From Pseudomonas sp. Irchel 3H7 (GTDB lineage Bacteria; Pseudomonadota; Gammaproteobacteria; Pseudomonadales; Pseudomonadaceae), in the NCBI RefSeq assembly GCF_900187605.1, contig NZ_FYEA01000008.1, forward strand, positions 310,001 through 374,000: a DNA stretch of 64,000 nt. Direction: 5' to 3'. Positions within the stretch are counted from its first letter, which is position 1; the number at the start of each line of letters is the position of its first letter. Below are positions 17,374 to 25,956 of this stretch, piece by piece. The notes under the pieces were generated by a model. The model was not told where the DNA came from. It did no database searches and worked only from the letters and a program-made list of their open reading frames with translations. A program made the translations under genes and the position numbers.

Positions 17374-19092
17374 ATGCGACCACTCAACATCATTCTGCTG
17401 TCGTCAGCATTCAATGGCCTGACCCAACGCGCCTGGCTGGAACTGCGCGAGGCCGGGCACTCACCCAGCGTCGTGCTGTTTACCAATGAACAGGCTGTGT
17501 GCGAACAGATCGAGAACAGTGGCGCGGATCTGGTGATCTGCCCGTTCCTCAAGGACCGCGTTCCGCAGGCACTGTGGAGCAACGCCGAGCGTCCGGTGGT
17601 GATCATCCATCCCGGCATCGTCGGCGATCGCGGCGCCAGTGCCCTCGACTGGGCGATTACCAACGAGCTGCCGAGCTGGGGCGTCACCGCACTGCAGGCC
17701 GTCGAGGAAATGGACGCCGGCCCGGTGTGGGCTACCTGCGAATTCAATCTGCCAGCGGGCCTGCGCAAATCCGAGCTGTACAACGGTCGGGTCAGTGACG
17801 CGGCGATTCGCTGCATACGCGAAGTGGTGGAGAAATTCGTCGAAGGCTTTGAGCCGGTGGCGCTGGATTACGCCGATACGAAGGTGCGCGGGCGCTTGCA
17901 ACCGAACATGAAACAGGTCGACCGCAGTTTCAGCTGGCACGATTGCGCACGCTTCATCAAACGTTGCATCGATGCCGCCGACGGCCAGCCCGGCGTGTTG
18001 GCGAGCCTCGCTGGCGGTCAGTATTACGTGTACGACGCACACCTCGATTCGCGCAGCGGCATGCCCGGCGAGATTCTCGCGGTGCATGACGATGCGGTGC
18101 TGGTTGCGGCGGGTGATCAAAGCCTGTGGATCGGCGCACTGCGGCGTAAACCGCAACCTGGCGAAGAAACCTTCAAGCAACCGGCGCGGCACCTGTTGGC
18201 CGGGCAACTGACCGACGTGCCGGTGCTGGACTGGTCGATCGCTACACAGCCGTTCAGTGACGAAGCCTATCAACCGCTTCGTTATCGCGAATCCGGCAAC
18301 GTCGGCGAATTGACCTTCGAGTTCTACAACGGCGCCATGAGCACCGAGCAATGCCAGCGCATGGTCGCCGCGCTGCGCTGGGCCAAGTCCCGTGATACCC
18401 AAGTGTTGCTGATCAAGGGTGGGCGCGGCAGTTTTTCCAACGGCGTGCATTTGAATGTGATTCAGGCTGCGCAGGATCCTGGCGCCGAAGCCTGGGCCAA
18501 TATTCAGGCAATCGACGACGTCTGCGCAGAACTGCTGACGGCCCGGCAACTGGTGGTCAGCGGCGTCACCGGCAACGCGGGCGCCGGTGGCGTGATGCTC
18601 GCACTGGCGGCCGACATCGTGTTTGCCCGCGCCGATGTGGTGCTCAATCCGCATTACAAGAGCATGGGTTTGTACGGCTCCGAATACTGGACCTACAGCC
18701 TGCCCCGCGCCGTCGGCCCGGCGATGGCCGAGCAATTGACCCAGGCTTGCCTGCCGGTAAGCGCGGTGCAGGCGTGGCAACTGGGCATGGTTCAGGAAAT
18801 CGGCCCGCGTTGCCCGGACGAGTTTTCGTTGTGGTTGCTGCAGCGGGCCAATGCTGTGCTGAGCGATCCGACCTATGCCGCGGTGCGCGAGCGCAAGGCG
18901 CGGGTTGATCAGGCGTTGATCCAGCAATGCCGCGAAACCGAGTTGCAGGAGATGCAGGAGGACATGCTCTACAACCGCCATCAGTTTGCCGAGAAGTGCC
19001 GAAATTTTGTCTTCAAGCGTAAGGTGTGTGGCACGCCGGCGCGGTTGATTGAAGAGTGGGCGCGGGTGCGTTTGACCGAGTTGGCCAGTTGA
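17374..19092 (+). CDS. hypX: HypX/HoxX-like formyltransferase-hydratase fusion
   Basis: A 572-residue two-domain protein. The N-terminal half is a formyltransferase-like domain with the HypX signature HPGIVGDRGASALDWAI (about residues 70-86). The C-terminal half (about 300-540) is an enoyl-CoA-hydratase fold with GGRGSFSNGVHLN and GVTGNAGAGGVMLALAADI. In HypX the first domain makes formyl-CoA from formyl-tetrahydrofolate and the second releases CO, the ligand for NiFe-hydrogenase. No hydrogenase gene is in this window, so the role here is open. The start MRPLNIILLSS follows AAGGAAGAG. It lies divergent from the sigma gene, with a LysR gene downstream. Confidence 0.88.
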   Translation: MRPLNIILLSSAFNGLTQRAWLELREAGHSPSVVLFTNEQAVCEQIENSGADLVICPFLKDRVPQALWSNAERPVVIIHPGIVGDRGASALDWAITNELPSWGVTALQAVEEMDAGPVWATCEFNLPAGLRKSELYNGRVSDAAIRCIREVVEKFVEGFEPVALDYADTKVRGRLQPNMKQVDRSFSWHDCARFIKRCIDAADGQPGVLASLAGGQYYVYDAHLDSRSGMPGEILAVHDDAVLVAAGDQSLWIGALRRKPQPGEETFKQPARHLLAGQLTDVPVLDWSIATQPFSDEAYQPLRYRESGNVGELTFEFYNGAMSTEQCQRMVAALRWAKSRDTQVLLIKGGRGSFSNGVHLNVIQAAQDPGAEAWANIQAIDDVCAELLTARQLVVSGVTGNAGAGGVMLALAADIVFARADVVLNPHYKSMGLYGSEYWTYSLPRAVGPAMAEQLTQACLPVSAVQAWQLGMVQEIGPRCPDEFSLWLLQRANAVLSDPTYAAVRERKARVDQALIQQCRETELQEMQEDMLYNRHQFAEKCRNFVFKRKVCGTPARLIEEWARVRLTELAS

Positions 19093-19109
19093 TTTTGGCG
19101 CTGACTGCA

Positions 19110-19283
19110 TTTTCCCTCACCCTAGCCCTCTCCCAGAGGGAGAGGGGACCGACCGAGGTGTCTGGCGCCCTGCATCGACCTGAAAAATCGAGTCGATTAT
19201 GGATTCAACGCTGATCGTTCAAGTCAGTGCATTGCTTCAATATCCCCCAATCGGTCCCCTCTCCCGCCGGGAGAGGGTTAGGC
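19110..19283. repeat. Intergenic repeat, family D
   Basis: CCCTCACCCTAGCCCTCTCC begins one arm, and TCCCGCCGGGAGAGGGTTAG closes the other, with a spacer holding GACCGACCGAGGTG and a TGGATTCAACG segment. Related copies lie at 23924, 52677 and (in tandem) 59382. Confidence 0.8.
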
Positions 19284-19346
19284 GGGCGGCGATCCGATGA
19301 GGGGCTTTTGCCGTTACAATGCCGCACCTCAAACACCGGCCCGCCC

Positions 19347-20210
19347 ATGGACATCGATCTCGCTCGCACCTTTCTGGAAATCGTCCGTCACGGCAGCCTC
19401 GCCGCCGCCGCACAGAAGCTGTTCGTCACGCAAACGGCAATCACCGCCCGGGTGCAGAAACTCGAAAGCCAGCTAGGCAGTACGCTGTTCGTGCGCAACC
19501 GCGCCGGGGCGAAACTGACGCCCAATGGCGAGGCCTTTGTGGTCTACGCCAATCAGCTGGTGCAGACCTGGGAAGCGGCGCGCCGCGACCTGCCACTGCC
19601 CGAGGGTTATCACAACGTGCTGCACATCGGCGGCGAAGTCAGCCTGTGCAACCCGTTGATGCTCAGTTGGGCGGCGGAACTGCGCGAGAAGATTCCCGGG
19701 CATGCCCTGCGCATGGAAATCCGCGACGGTGAAAACCTGCTGCGCCAGTTGGAACTCGGCGTGCTCGACGCGGCACTGGTCTATCAGCCGGAATACTGGC
19801 CGGGCTTGCAGGTCGAGCAAGTGCTGGAAGAAAAACTGATTCTGGTGCGCGCTCCCGATCGCCCCGATCCCTACGTCTACATCGACTGGGGCCCGGACTT
19901 CCGCCGCCAGCATGACGCTGCCCTGCCGGAAAAAGCCAAAGCGGCGCTGAGTTTCAACCTCGGCCCGCTGGCCCTGCAATACATCCTCGAACACGGCGGC
20001 AGCGGCTACTTCCGCACTCGTGTGGTGCGCACCTACCTGGAAAGCGGCGCCCTCGAAGCGGTGACCAAAGCTCCGGAATTTGGCTACCCGACTTACCTTG
20101 TCTACTCACGCGATCGCGATTCGGCGACGCTGCAGCAAGCCTTCCACCTGCTGCGCGAAGTGATCCGCACCGATGACGACTGGTCGCAACGCTGGAACCC
20201 TTTGAGCTGA
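19347..20210 (+). CDS. LysR-family transcriptional regulator
   Basis: A 287-residue LysR-type regulator. The N-terminal helix-turn-helix is standard: MDIDLARTFLEIVRHGSLAA, then TQTAITARVQKLESQLG and LFVRNRAGAKLTPNG. The effector-binding half follows from about residue 90. The start MDIDLAR lies after the family D repeat; the frame extends upstream into repeat sequence, which is not coding. The same-strand HypX gene upstream ends 254 bases earlier with a repeat between, so cotranscription is uncertain. The target is unknown. Confidence 0.9.
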   Translation: MDIDLARTFLEIVRHGSLAAAAQKLFVTQTAITARVQKLESQLGSTLFVRNRAGAKLTPNGEAFVVYANQLVQTWEAARRDLPLPEGYHNVLHIGGEVSLCNPLMLSWAAELREKIPGHALRMEIRDGENLLRQLELGVLDAALVYQPEYWPGLQVEQVLEEKLILVRAPDRPDPYVYIDWGPDFRRQHDAALPEKAKAALSFNLGPLALQYILEHGGSGYFRTRVVRTYLESGALEAVTKAPEFGYPTYLVYSRDRDSATLQQAFHLLREVIRTDDDWSQRWNPLS

Positions 20211-20321
20211 AGCGGCAGCATTACACCGGAGCATGGCGCATGTGCCATCGAGGTCCGGCCTGCACAAACGGCCGGATCGGCTAATCTGCCGGGTATAACA
20301 ACAATACCCGCAGGTGAAGCA

Positions 20322-21467
20322 GTGAGGCAGACCACCGAGATATTCCGCAGCCGTTACCGTGCGGCCATTCATCCGCTGTACAGCCCTTGGCTGCACGGCG
20401 CCTTCGTGCTGTTGTTCGGGGTGCTGGCCATCGGTGGGTTCTGGAGCAGCGTGCAGCAGGTCAGCTTGCTGGAATGGCTGACAGTGCCGCTGACCCTGCT
20501 GTTGTTCAATTTCGGCGTGTACATGGTCCATCGCCATCTCGGCCACCACAAAAAAGCCTTCGCGAAAATGTTCTACGCCCGGCATGCCGGCGATCATCAC
20601 AGCTTCTTCACCCCCGGCCACATGACCTACGACAGTGCCCGCGACTGGCGGGTGATTCTGTTCCCGGCGTGGCTGATCGTAGTGCACACGCTGGTGATTA
20701 CCCTGCCGCTGTGGTGGCTGATCGCACAAGCCAACGCCAACGTCGCCGGACTGTTCGGCGGCTGCATGGTCCTCGGTTATCTGACTTACGAAATATTCCA
20801 CGCCTGCGAACACCTGCCGCCGCACAACCCGCTGACCCGCCTGCCGTGGATCCGCCAGATGCGCCGTCTGCACGAATTGCATCACCGCCGCGAGCGCATG
20901 CAGGAGCGCAACTTCAACATCGTTCTGCCGCTGATGGACTACCTGTTCGGCACCCTGTACTGGGAGCCGGAAACCGCCCCTTTGAGCTATTCGAGAATGC
21001 CCATGACCCGTATGCAGCACACCATCGATATCGCTGGCGACCCGATTGCCGTGCTCGCCTACGCCGCCAGCGTCGGTCGCTGGCCGGAGTGGCACCCCTC
21101 TTCGCTGAAAATCGACGGCGCCCACGGCCCGCTGCATGCCGGCTCGCGCTTCGAAGAGGACATTCACGCGGGTGGACGTGAAGGCCATTTGAGCTGGGAG
21201 GTCACCGAGTATTTGCCCGGTCGGCGCTGGTGCGCGCGGGCGCAAGGCGATCATGGATTGTCGTTGCTGCTGACCTATGAATGCAGCGCGGCAAGCAGCG
21301 GCACGCGGTTCGTGCGCACGCTGGATTATCGCTTCGAAGGACTGGGCATGCGCATCGCCAATCACCTGCTGCTGAAACGGCGCATCGAGCGTGAATCCGC
21401 CGCATCAATGCTGGCGCTGCGCGACATGGCCGCGCAATACCTGGCATCGACGAGGGCCAGCGCGTGA
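20322..21467 (+). CDS. Fatty acid hydroxylase fused to SRPBCC domain
   Basis: A 381-residue protein made of two domains. Residues 1-215 form a membrane-bound di-iron fatty acid hydroxylase/sterol desaturase, with the His clusters HRHLGHH, HAGDHH, HACEH and HELHHRR and about four membrane segments. Residues about 228-375 form an SRPBCC/polyketide-cyclase-like lipid-binding domain (MQHTIDIAGDPIAVLAYAAS, VGRWPEWHPS). The fusion is unusual and suggests that product or substrate is held by the second domain. It starts at GTG and overlaps the next gene's GTG by 4 bases (GTGA), so the two are coupled. Confidence 0.82.
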   Translation: MRQTTEIFRSRYRAAIHPLYSPWLHGAFVLLFGVLAIGGFWSSVQQVSLLEWLTVPLTLLLFNFGVYMVHRHLGHHKKAFAKMFYARHAGDHHSFFTPGHMTYDSARDWRVILFPAWLIVVHTLVITLPLWWLIAQANANVAGLFGGCMVLGYLTYEIFHACEHLPPHNPLTRLPWIRQMRRLHELHHRRERMQERNFNIVLPLMDYLFGTLYWEPETAPLSYSRMPMTRMQHTIDIAGDPIAVLAYAASVGRWPEWHPSSLKIDGAHGPLHAGSRFEEDIHAGGREGHLSWEVTEYLPGRRWCARAQGDHGLSLLLTYECSAASSGTRFVRTLDYRFEGLGMRIANHLLLKRRIERESAASMLALRDMAAQYLASTRASA

Positions 21468-22540
21468 AGCTACGGCATCTGTTGTTGCTGCTGATCCTCA
21501 TCGTCATCGCGTTCTTATTATTGATGCCGACCAAAGTCGAACCCGTGGCCTGGACGCCGCCTCCAGCACCTTCGCTGAAAGAAGGTCTCTACGCCGAGAA
21601 TCAGAAACTCAAAGGCGCAGTGCAGGTCGGGCCGAGCGACATCGAGGGACCGGAAGCCTTGCTGCTGGAGAGTGACTTCCTGATCACCGGACTGCACGAC
21701 GGCCGACTGATCCGCACCAGCCTCGACGGCCAGCAACGCAAAGTACTCGCCGACACCGGTGGCCGACCGCTGGGATTGGCCCGGCATCCGAACGGCTTGC
21801 TGGTCATTGCCGATGGGGTCAAGGGCTTGCTGTCCCTCGATGCGCAAGGTCAGCTGGTTCCTTTGACCACGGAGGCCAATGGACTGGCCTTCGGTTTTAC
21901 TGATGACGTGGCCATCGACAAGTCCGGGCATTACGCCTATTTCAGCGATGCTTCCAGCCGCTGGGGTTATGGCCATGACGGCGAGGCGGTCATTGAGCAC
22001 GGCGGCGATGGACGTCTGCTGCGCTATGACTTTCAGAGCGGCAAAACCAGTGTGCTGCTGGACAAGCTGGAGTTCGCCAACGGCGTGACCCTCGGCCCGG
22101 ACGACGCCTATGTGCTGGTCAACGAAACCGGTGCCTATCGCATCAGCCGTTATTGGCTGACCGGGCCGAAAGCCGGCACTCACGACCTGTTCATCGACAA
22201 CCTGCCGGGGCTGCCGGACAACCTGGCGTTCAATGGCAGCAATCGGTTCTGGGTGGCGTTGTATGCGCCGCGCAATGCTCTGCTTGATGGCACTGCGGGG
22301 CATCCATTCGTGCGCAAGATGATCGTGCGGGCGCTGAAGGTTTTACCGAAACCGGTGGAGAAGCGCGGGTTTGTTCTGGGGCTGGATCTGGACGGCAAGG
22401 TGCTCGCCAATCTGCAGGATGCGAGCAGTGGCAATTATTCGCCGATTACCACGGTGCGCGAGTATGGGCCGTGGTTGTATTTCGGCTCGTTGAAGGCGAC
22501 GCATATGGCGCGGATGCCGTTGGATGCGGCGCTGAAGTGA
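21464..22540 (+). CDS. SMP-30/strictosidine-synthase-like six-bladed propeller
   Basis: A 358-residue protein with an N-terminal membrane anchor (about residues 3-22, LRHLLLLLILIVIAFLLL) and a six-bladed propeller of the SMP-30/strictosidine synthase type. Typical motifs are EGPEALLLESDFLITGLHDG, GRPLGLARHP, GFTDDVAIDKSGHYAYFSDA and LEFANGVTLGPDDAYVLVNE. Members act as lactonases or hydrolases on lipophilic substrates. The GTG start overlaps the stop of the hydroxylase gene, so both likely work in one pathway at the membrane. The chemistry is not assignable from sequence. Confidence 0.85.
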   Translation: MKLRHLLLLLILIVIAFLLLMPTKVEPVAWTPPPAPSLKEGLYAENQKLKGAVQVGPSDIEGPEALLLESDFLITGLHDGRLIRTSLDGQQRKVLADTGGRPLGLARHPNGLLVIADGVKGLLSLDAQGQLVPLTTEANGLAFGFTDDVAIDKSGHYAYFSDASSRWGYGHDGEAVIEHGGDGRLLRYDFQSGKTSVLLDKLEFANGVTLGPDDAYVLVNETGAYRISRYWLTGPKAGTHDLFIDNLPGLPDNLAFNGSNRFWVALYAPRNALLDGTAGHPFVRKMIVRALKVLPKPVEKRGFVLGLDLDGKVLANLQDASSGNYSPITTVREYGPWLYFGSLKATHMARMPLDAALK

Positions 22541-22570
22541 ACCTGCTGGATCTGTATCGAGCCTACTGAC

Positions 22571-22669
22571 GCCATCGCTGGCAAGCCAGCTCCCACAGGG
22601 TTCTTTGCTGACCACGGCATTTGCGGACAACACCATTCACTGTGGGAGCTGGCTTGCCAGCGATGGCGA
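22571..22669. repeat. Palindromic intergenic repeat, family B
   Basis: Inverted arms CCATCGCTGGCAAGCCAGCT ... and ... AGCTGGCTTGCCAGCGATGG flank a 45-base centre, between two convergent genes. Confidence 0.85.
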
Positions 22670-22673
22670 TCTT

Positions 22674-22838
22674 TCAGTTGCTGGACTTGTCGAACTTGTC
22701 CGGATCTTCGTCTTCGGGAAGATCCTCATCCGGTTCTTCAGGATTGGCCGTGGTATGCGCCGGGCTGTTGGGTTCGGGATGCGTGGGAACCGGGTCGAAT
22801 GCGCCCTGCTCTTCACTGGGGAATTTGGGATCGTTCAT
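22674..22838 (-). CDS. Small acidic disordered protein
   Basis: A 54-residue protein beginning MNDPKFPSEEQGAFDPVPTH. It is rich in Pro, Glu and Asp, with an acidic tail (PDEDLPEDEDPDKFDKSS). No domain is recognised, and it is likely unstructured. The start was chosen for a GAGGTG seven bases upstream; the in-frame ATG 14 codons earlier lacks such a site. Similar disordered proteins with the same type of ribosome site occur at 24225. Function unknown. Confidence 0.55.
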   Translation of the reverse strand: MNDPKFPSEEQGAFDPVPTHPEPNSPAHTTANPEEPDEDLPEDEDPDKFDKSSN

Positions 22839-22947
22839 AAGGCACCTCGTAAAGAGTCGGTAAAAGAAGACTCTGTACATTCGAGGTGCCGGTCGGGGCT
22901 GTCGTTCCCGTCAATCCGCAACCGCAGGTCGGCGGATCAACAAGGCC

Positions 22948-23190
22948 TCAGGTTCGCGCCTGCAATTGCTCGACAATCTTGTCTTTGACCTGCAAGCGCT
23001 TTTCTTTGAGTTTTTTCAGCGTGTCGTCGCTGGGAGCATCCGAGGTGGCAGTCTCGGCCTTGACTACCTCGGCGTCCGCCTGGGAGTACTTGTTGATCAG
23101 GGCATCCAGATGTGGATCCGCGGTGCGTTTTTGCTGGATCTCTTCCTTTGTAAGCTTCAAGTCCTGTAACAGATCATGGGTCACCGGCAT
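22948..23190 (-). CDS. YdcH/DUF465 family small protein
   Basis: An 80-residue helical protein of the YdcH (DUF465) type. The sequence MPVTHDLLQDLKLTKEEIQQ, then PHLDALINKYSQADAEVVKA and LKEKRLQVKDKIVEQL shows the family's two-helix hairpin with conserved His-Asp-Leu positions. The family role is not known. The SD GGAGG stands six bases before the ATG. It is divergent from the DUF4142 gene by about 205 bases. Confidence 0.85.
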   Translation of the reverse strand: MPVTHDLLQDLKLTKEEIQQKRTADPHLDALINKYSQADAEVVKAETATSDAPSDDTLKKLKEKRLQVKDKIVEQLQART

Positions 23191-23395
23191 GGAACACCTC
23201 CGTCAGTTGATCGGCTGGCCAACACGACCGATTGCGCTGGCCAGTTATCAGAATGGCCTCGGTTGGGCGCTTCTGTCGACCACCTGTCAGACCAGCGGTG
23301 TCCGTTCGTCGCCCTGTCGCAAATGCGATCAAACCTTTATTCGCCACATTGCCTCCATTGGTTAACACCAACAAAAACTGCGTGGAGATACACCA

Positions 23396-23917
23396 ATGGA
23401 CGGATTCAACCTGCGTCATCTGGTTTTGGCTGTCGCTTTGAGCAGCGGCATGGGCAGCGCCTTCGCTGCGACTGACAATGACTTTGTCGATAACGCCGCT
23501 GCCGGTGGCATCGCGGAAATCGAAACCAGTCGACTGGCGCTGGAAAAAAGCCAATCGGCTGACATCAAGGCCTTCGCCAATATGATGATCACCGACCATG
23601 GCAAGGCCAACGATGAGCTGGCGACCATTGCCAAGGCTAACGACATCGAAGTCCCGGACACCACGACTCTGGTCAAACAGGCCAAGGAAAAAATCCTCGA
23701 AGTGCGTGATGAGTCTTTCGACGCGGCCTACGCCAACAATCAGGTGAAGGCGCACGAAGAGACCATCGAGCTGTTCAAGAAACAAGCCAATACCGTGACC
23801 GATGACAAGGTCAAAGGCGCTCCTGAATTGAAGGCGTTTGCGCAGAAAATGCTGCCAGCCCTGGAAAAACATTTGGCCGCCGCCAAGGAACTGCAGGCCA
23901 AGCATCCGAGCAAGTAA
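23396..23917 (+). CDS. DUF4142 periplasmic protein
   Basis: A 173-residue protein with a signal peptide (residues 1-24, ending GSAFAA) and a DUF4142 domain, a ferritin-like helical bundle. The family pattern is clear: DNDFVDNAAAGGIAEIETSR, ALEKSQSADIKAFANMMITD, and QVKAHEETIELFKKQAN. DUF4142 proteins are often linked to stress, but the mechanism is unknown. The putative metal ligands of true ferritins are not obviously complete. It stands alone and is followed by a family D repeat. Confidence 0.88.
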   Translation: MDGFNLRHLVLAVALSSGMGSAFAATDNDFVDNAAAGGIAEIETSRLALEKSQSADIKAFANMMITDHGKANDELATIAKANDIEVPDTTTLVKQAKEKILEVRDESFDAAYANNQVKAHEETIELFKKQANTVTDDKVKGAPELKAFAQKMLPALEKHLAAAKELQAKHPSK

Positions 23918-23923
23918 ACAGCC

Positions 23924-24153
23924 TTACCCTCACCCCAGCCCTCCCGAAACGTCGGACCGCCCGGAGGGAGAGGGAGCCGACCGAGGTGGATGCTCGAGTT
24001 ACGCCGACCTGAACGTTTTGAGTCGAACGCAGGTTCTGAACAGCCCCCGATCTGAAATCTCGAGCTGAACTGAGCTTTTGAAAAGCACCGAGATCGGCTC
24101 CCTTCCCCCTCGCCCCCTTGGGGGAGAGGGCTGGGGTGAGGGGGATCGATGTC
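23924..24153. repeat. Intergenic repeat, family D
   Basis: The left arm is CCCTCACCCCAGCCCTCCCG plus GGAGGGAGAGGGAGCCGACC; the right arm is GGGGGAGAGGGCTGGGGTGA. The spacer carries GGTGGATGCTCGAG and inverted GAAATCTCGAG segments. It fills most of the 307-base gap between DUF4142 and the next gene; the remaining part holds the terminator at 24175. Confidence 0.8.
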
Positions 24154-24174
24154 CGCAACGCCACAAATCCAAAG

Positions 24175-24208
24175 CAAAAAAAAGGCCGCATTCAATAGAT
24201 GCGGCCTT
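24175..24208 (-). terminator. Intrinsic terminator of the 24225 gene
   Basis: On the minus strand a 10-base stem (AAGGCCGCAT / ATGCGGCCTT) is followed by a run of nine T. It begins 16 bases after the stop codon of the small gene at 24225. Confidence 0.88.
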
Positions 24209-24224
24209 GTCATATCCGCCGAAA

Positions 24225-24491
24225 TCAACCGCCATCCGTATCAATATCAGCATCGGTCTCCTCGCCCGGCTTAGCCCGGTCCGGTTTTGGCTCGAAGCCC
24301 GGGCTGAACTCATTGTCGTTGTCCGTGTGCTTGTTCTTCTGATCCACCGCCGGATCGCCACTCTGCGCCTGCCCGCCATCGCCCTGCTGCTGCGTCGGCA
24401 CCGGCTGCCCCGGCACCTGCGGGTCGATAGCCGGATCATTGCGATTGATCGGTTCGCCAGATTGGCTCTGCTGCTTCGTTTGCTCGTTCAT
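24225..24491 (-). CDS. Small hydrophilic disordered protein
   Basis: An 88-residue protein beginning MNEQTKQQSQSGEPINRND, rich in Gln, Asp, Gly and Pro (QPVPTQQQGDGGQAQSGD) and without hydrophobic segments, so likely disordered. No domain is recognised. The start is supported by GAGGTG upstream, and a clear terminator follows, so the transcription unit looks real. Like the 54-residue protein at 22674 it may be a stress-induced hydrophilin; that is inference only. Confidence 0.6.
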   Translation of the reverse strand: MNEQTKQQSQSGEPINRNDPAIDPQVPGQPVPTQQQGDGGQAQSGDPAVDQKNKHTDNDNEFSPGFEPKPDRAKPGEETDADIDTDGG

Positions 24492-24739
24492 GGCCACCTC
24501 GTTGGTCAAACACCCCGGCGCACATCCGCCGGGTGTCAAAGATTCGAAGCCTGCCCCACGCCAACGTTCAAAACTTCGCCGCGCCCGGCCACGCCGACTA
24601 GAGTTACCGGGACGTTCCTTGCGCCAGATCAAAAAATATACGTGCGTGAACGAACAACTATTTCGAACGGCAAATGTCGATCACTTCGCGGCGATCATTT
24701 TCACGACCGCCCCCTAATTCGCGACGGAGCAACAGGCAC

Positions 24740-25591
24740 ATGGCAGCACTGCAGAACAGCACACTCGATGCGATGAAAAACAAACAAGCACAACTGCTGG
24801 GCGAATGGATCAACGGCCTGCAAGCCAGCGGCGCCACGCGTAACCTGAAAGAGCACGATCTGCAGCAACAGACCACGGAATTCCTGCAACTGGTGGTCAG
24901 TGGCATCGAGAACGACAACGGCACCAACATCGCCGCACCCGGTTGGGAGACCACCCGCCAGTTTCTCGAAAAGCTCTCCCACAGCCGCGCACTGCTCGGC
25001 CAGGATTCGCAGCAGACCGCCAGTTTCATCTTCGCCCTCAAAGGCCCGCTGTTTAACCTCCTGCAGAACCATTACAAAGACCAGCCTGCGCTGCTCGCCG
25101 AACAGCTCTGGGAAGTCTCGGAACTGCTCGACGCCTTCGGCATGCACACCATCCGCACCTTTCAAAAATCCCGCGAAGCGGTGATCAAGCGTCAGCAGGA
25201 AGAACTGCTGGAGCTGTCGACCCCGGTGGTCAAGCTGTGGGACGGCGTACTCGCCCTGCCAATGATCGGCACCCTCGACTCCCAGCGCACGCAAGTGGTG
25301 ATGGAGTCGCTGCTGCAACGCATCGTCGACACCGGTTCGGAAATCGCCATCATCGACATCACCGGCGTGCCGACCGTCGATACCCTGGTCGCCCAGCACC
25401 TGTTGAAAACCGTGACCGCAATCCGCCTGATGGGCGCCGATTGCATCATCAGCGGCGTACGTCCGCAGATCGCGCAAACCATCGTCCACCTCGGCCTCGA
25501 CCTGCAAGGCGTGGTGACCAAGGCCAATCTGGCCGATGCGCTGAAACTGGCCCTGACCCGTCTGGGTATCAGCCTCGTCAAGACGGTATAA
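24740..25591 (+). CDS. rsbR: RsbR-type stressosome sensor (RsbRD-like)
   Basis: A 283-residue protein with an N-terminal RsbRD-like sensor half (about 1-150, all-helical: NKQAQLLGEWINGLQASG) and a C-terminal STAS domain (about 160-280). The STAS part has the stressosome motif AIIDITGVPTVDTLVAQHLL and GVRPQIAQTIVHLGLDL, with threonines in the places phosphorylated by RsbT (around 208-215 and 247). It forms the shell of the stressosome with RsbS. The start MAALQNST was preferred over an upstream ATG that reads unlikely residues. It is the first of six same-strand genes with tiny gaps or overlaps. Confidence 0.92.
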   Translation: MAALQNSTLDAMKNKQAQLLGEWINGLQASGATRNLKEHDLQQQTTEFLQLVVSGIENDNGTNIAAPGWETTRQFLEKLSHSRALLGQDSQQTASFIFALKGPLFNLLQNHYKDQPALLAEQLWEVSELLDAFGMHTIRTFQKSREAVIKRQQEELLELSTPVVKLWDGVLALPMIGTLDSQRTQVVMESLLQRIVDTGSEIAIIDITGVPTVDTLVAQHLLKTVTAIRLMGADCIISGVRPQIAQTIVHLGLDLQGVVTKANLADALKLALTRLGISLVKTV

Positions 25592-25593
25592 GC

Positions 25594-25956
25594 ATGGAAC
25601 GTATCCCGATTCTCCAGATGGGCAAGTTCCTGCTGGTGACCATCCAGGTCGACATGCATGACCAGCTCGCCCTCACCTTGCAGGACGACTTGTCCGAGCG
25701 CATCAGCAAGACCTCGGCGCGCGGGGTGTTGATCGACATCTCGGCGCTGGACATGGTCGACTCGTTCATTGGCCGGATGATCAGCACGATCTCCGGCCTG
25801 TCGAAAATCATGGACGCCGAAACCATGCTGGTCGGCATGCAGCCGGCGGTGGCGATCACCCTGGTTGAACTCGGCCTGACGCTGCCCGGCGTCAGCACGG
25901 CATTGAACGTCGAGCGCGGAATGAAGCTGCTGCAGGAACGAGTAGACCGGCAATGA
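25594..25956 (+). CDS. rsbS: RsbS stressosome scaffold
   Basis: A 120-residue single STAS domain protein starting MERIPILQMGKFLLVTIQ. It has the RsbS motif GVLIDISALDMVDSFIGRMI, with Ser57 at the expected RsbT phosphorylation site, and VGMQPAVAITLVELGL. It starts two bases after rsbR and overlaps rsbT by 4 bases (ATGA). In known systems RsbS holds RsbT in the complex until both shell proteins are phosphorylated. Confidence 0.93.
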   Translation: MERIPILQMGKFLLVTIQVDMHDQLALTLQDDLSERISKTSARGVLIDISALDMVDSFIGRMISTISGLSKIMDAETMLVGMQPAVAITLVELGLTLPGVSTALNVERGMKLLQERVDRQ

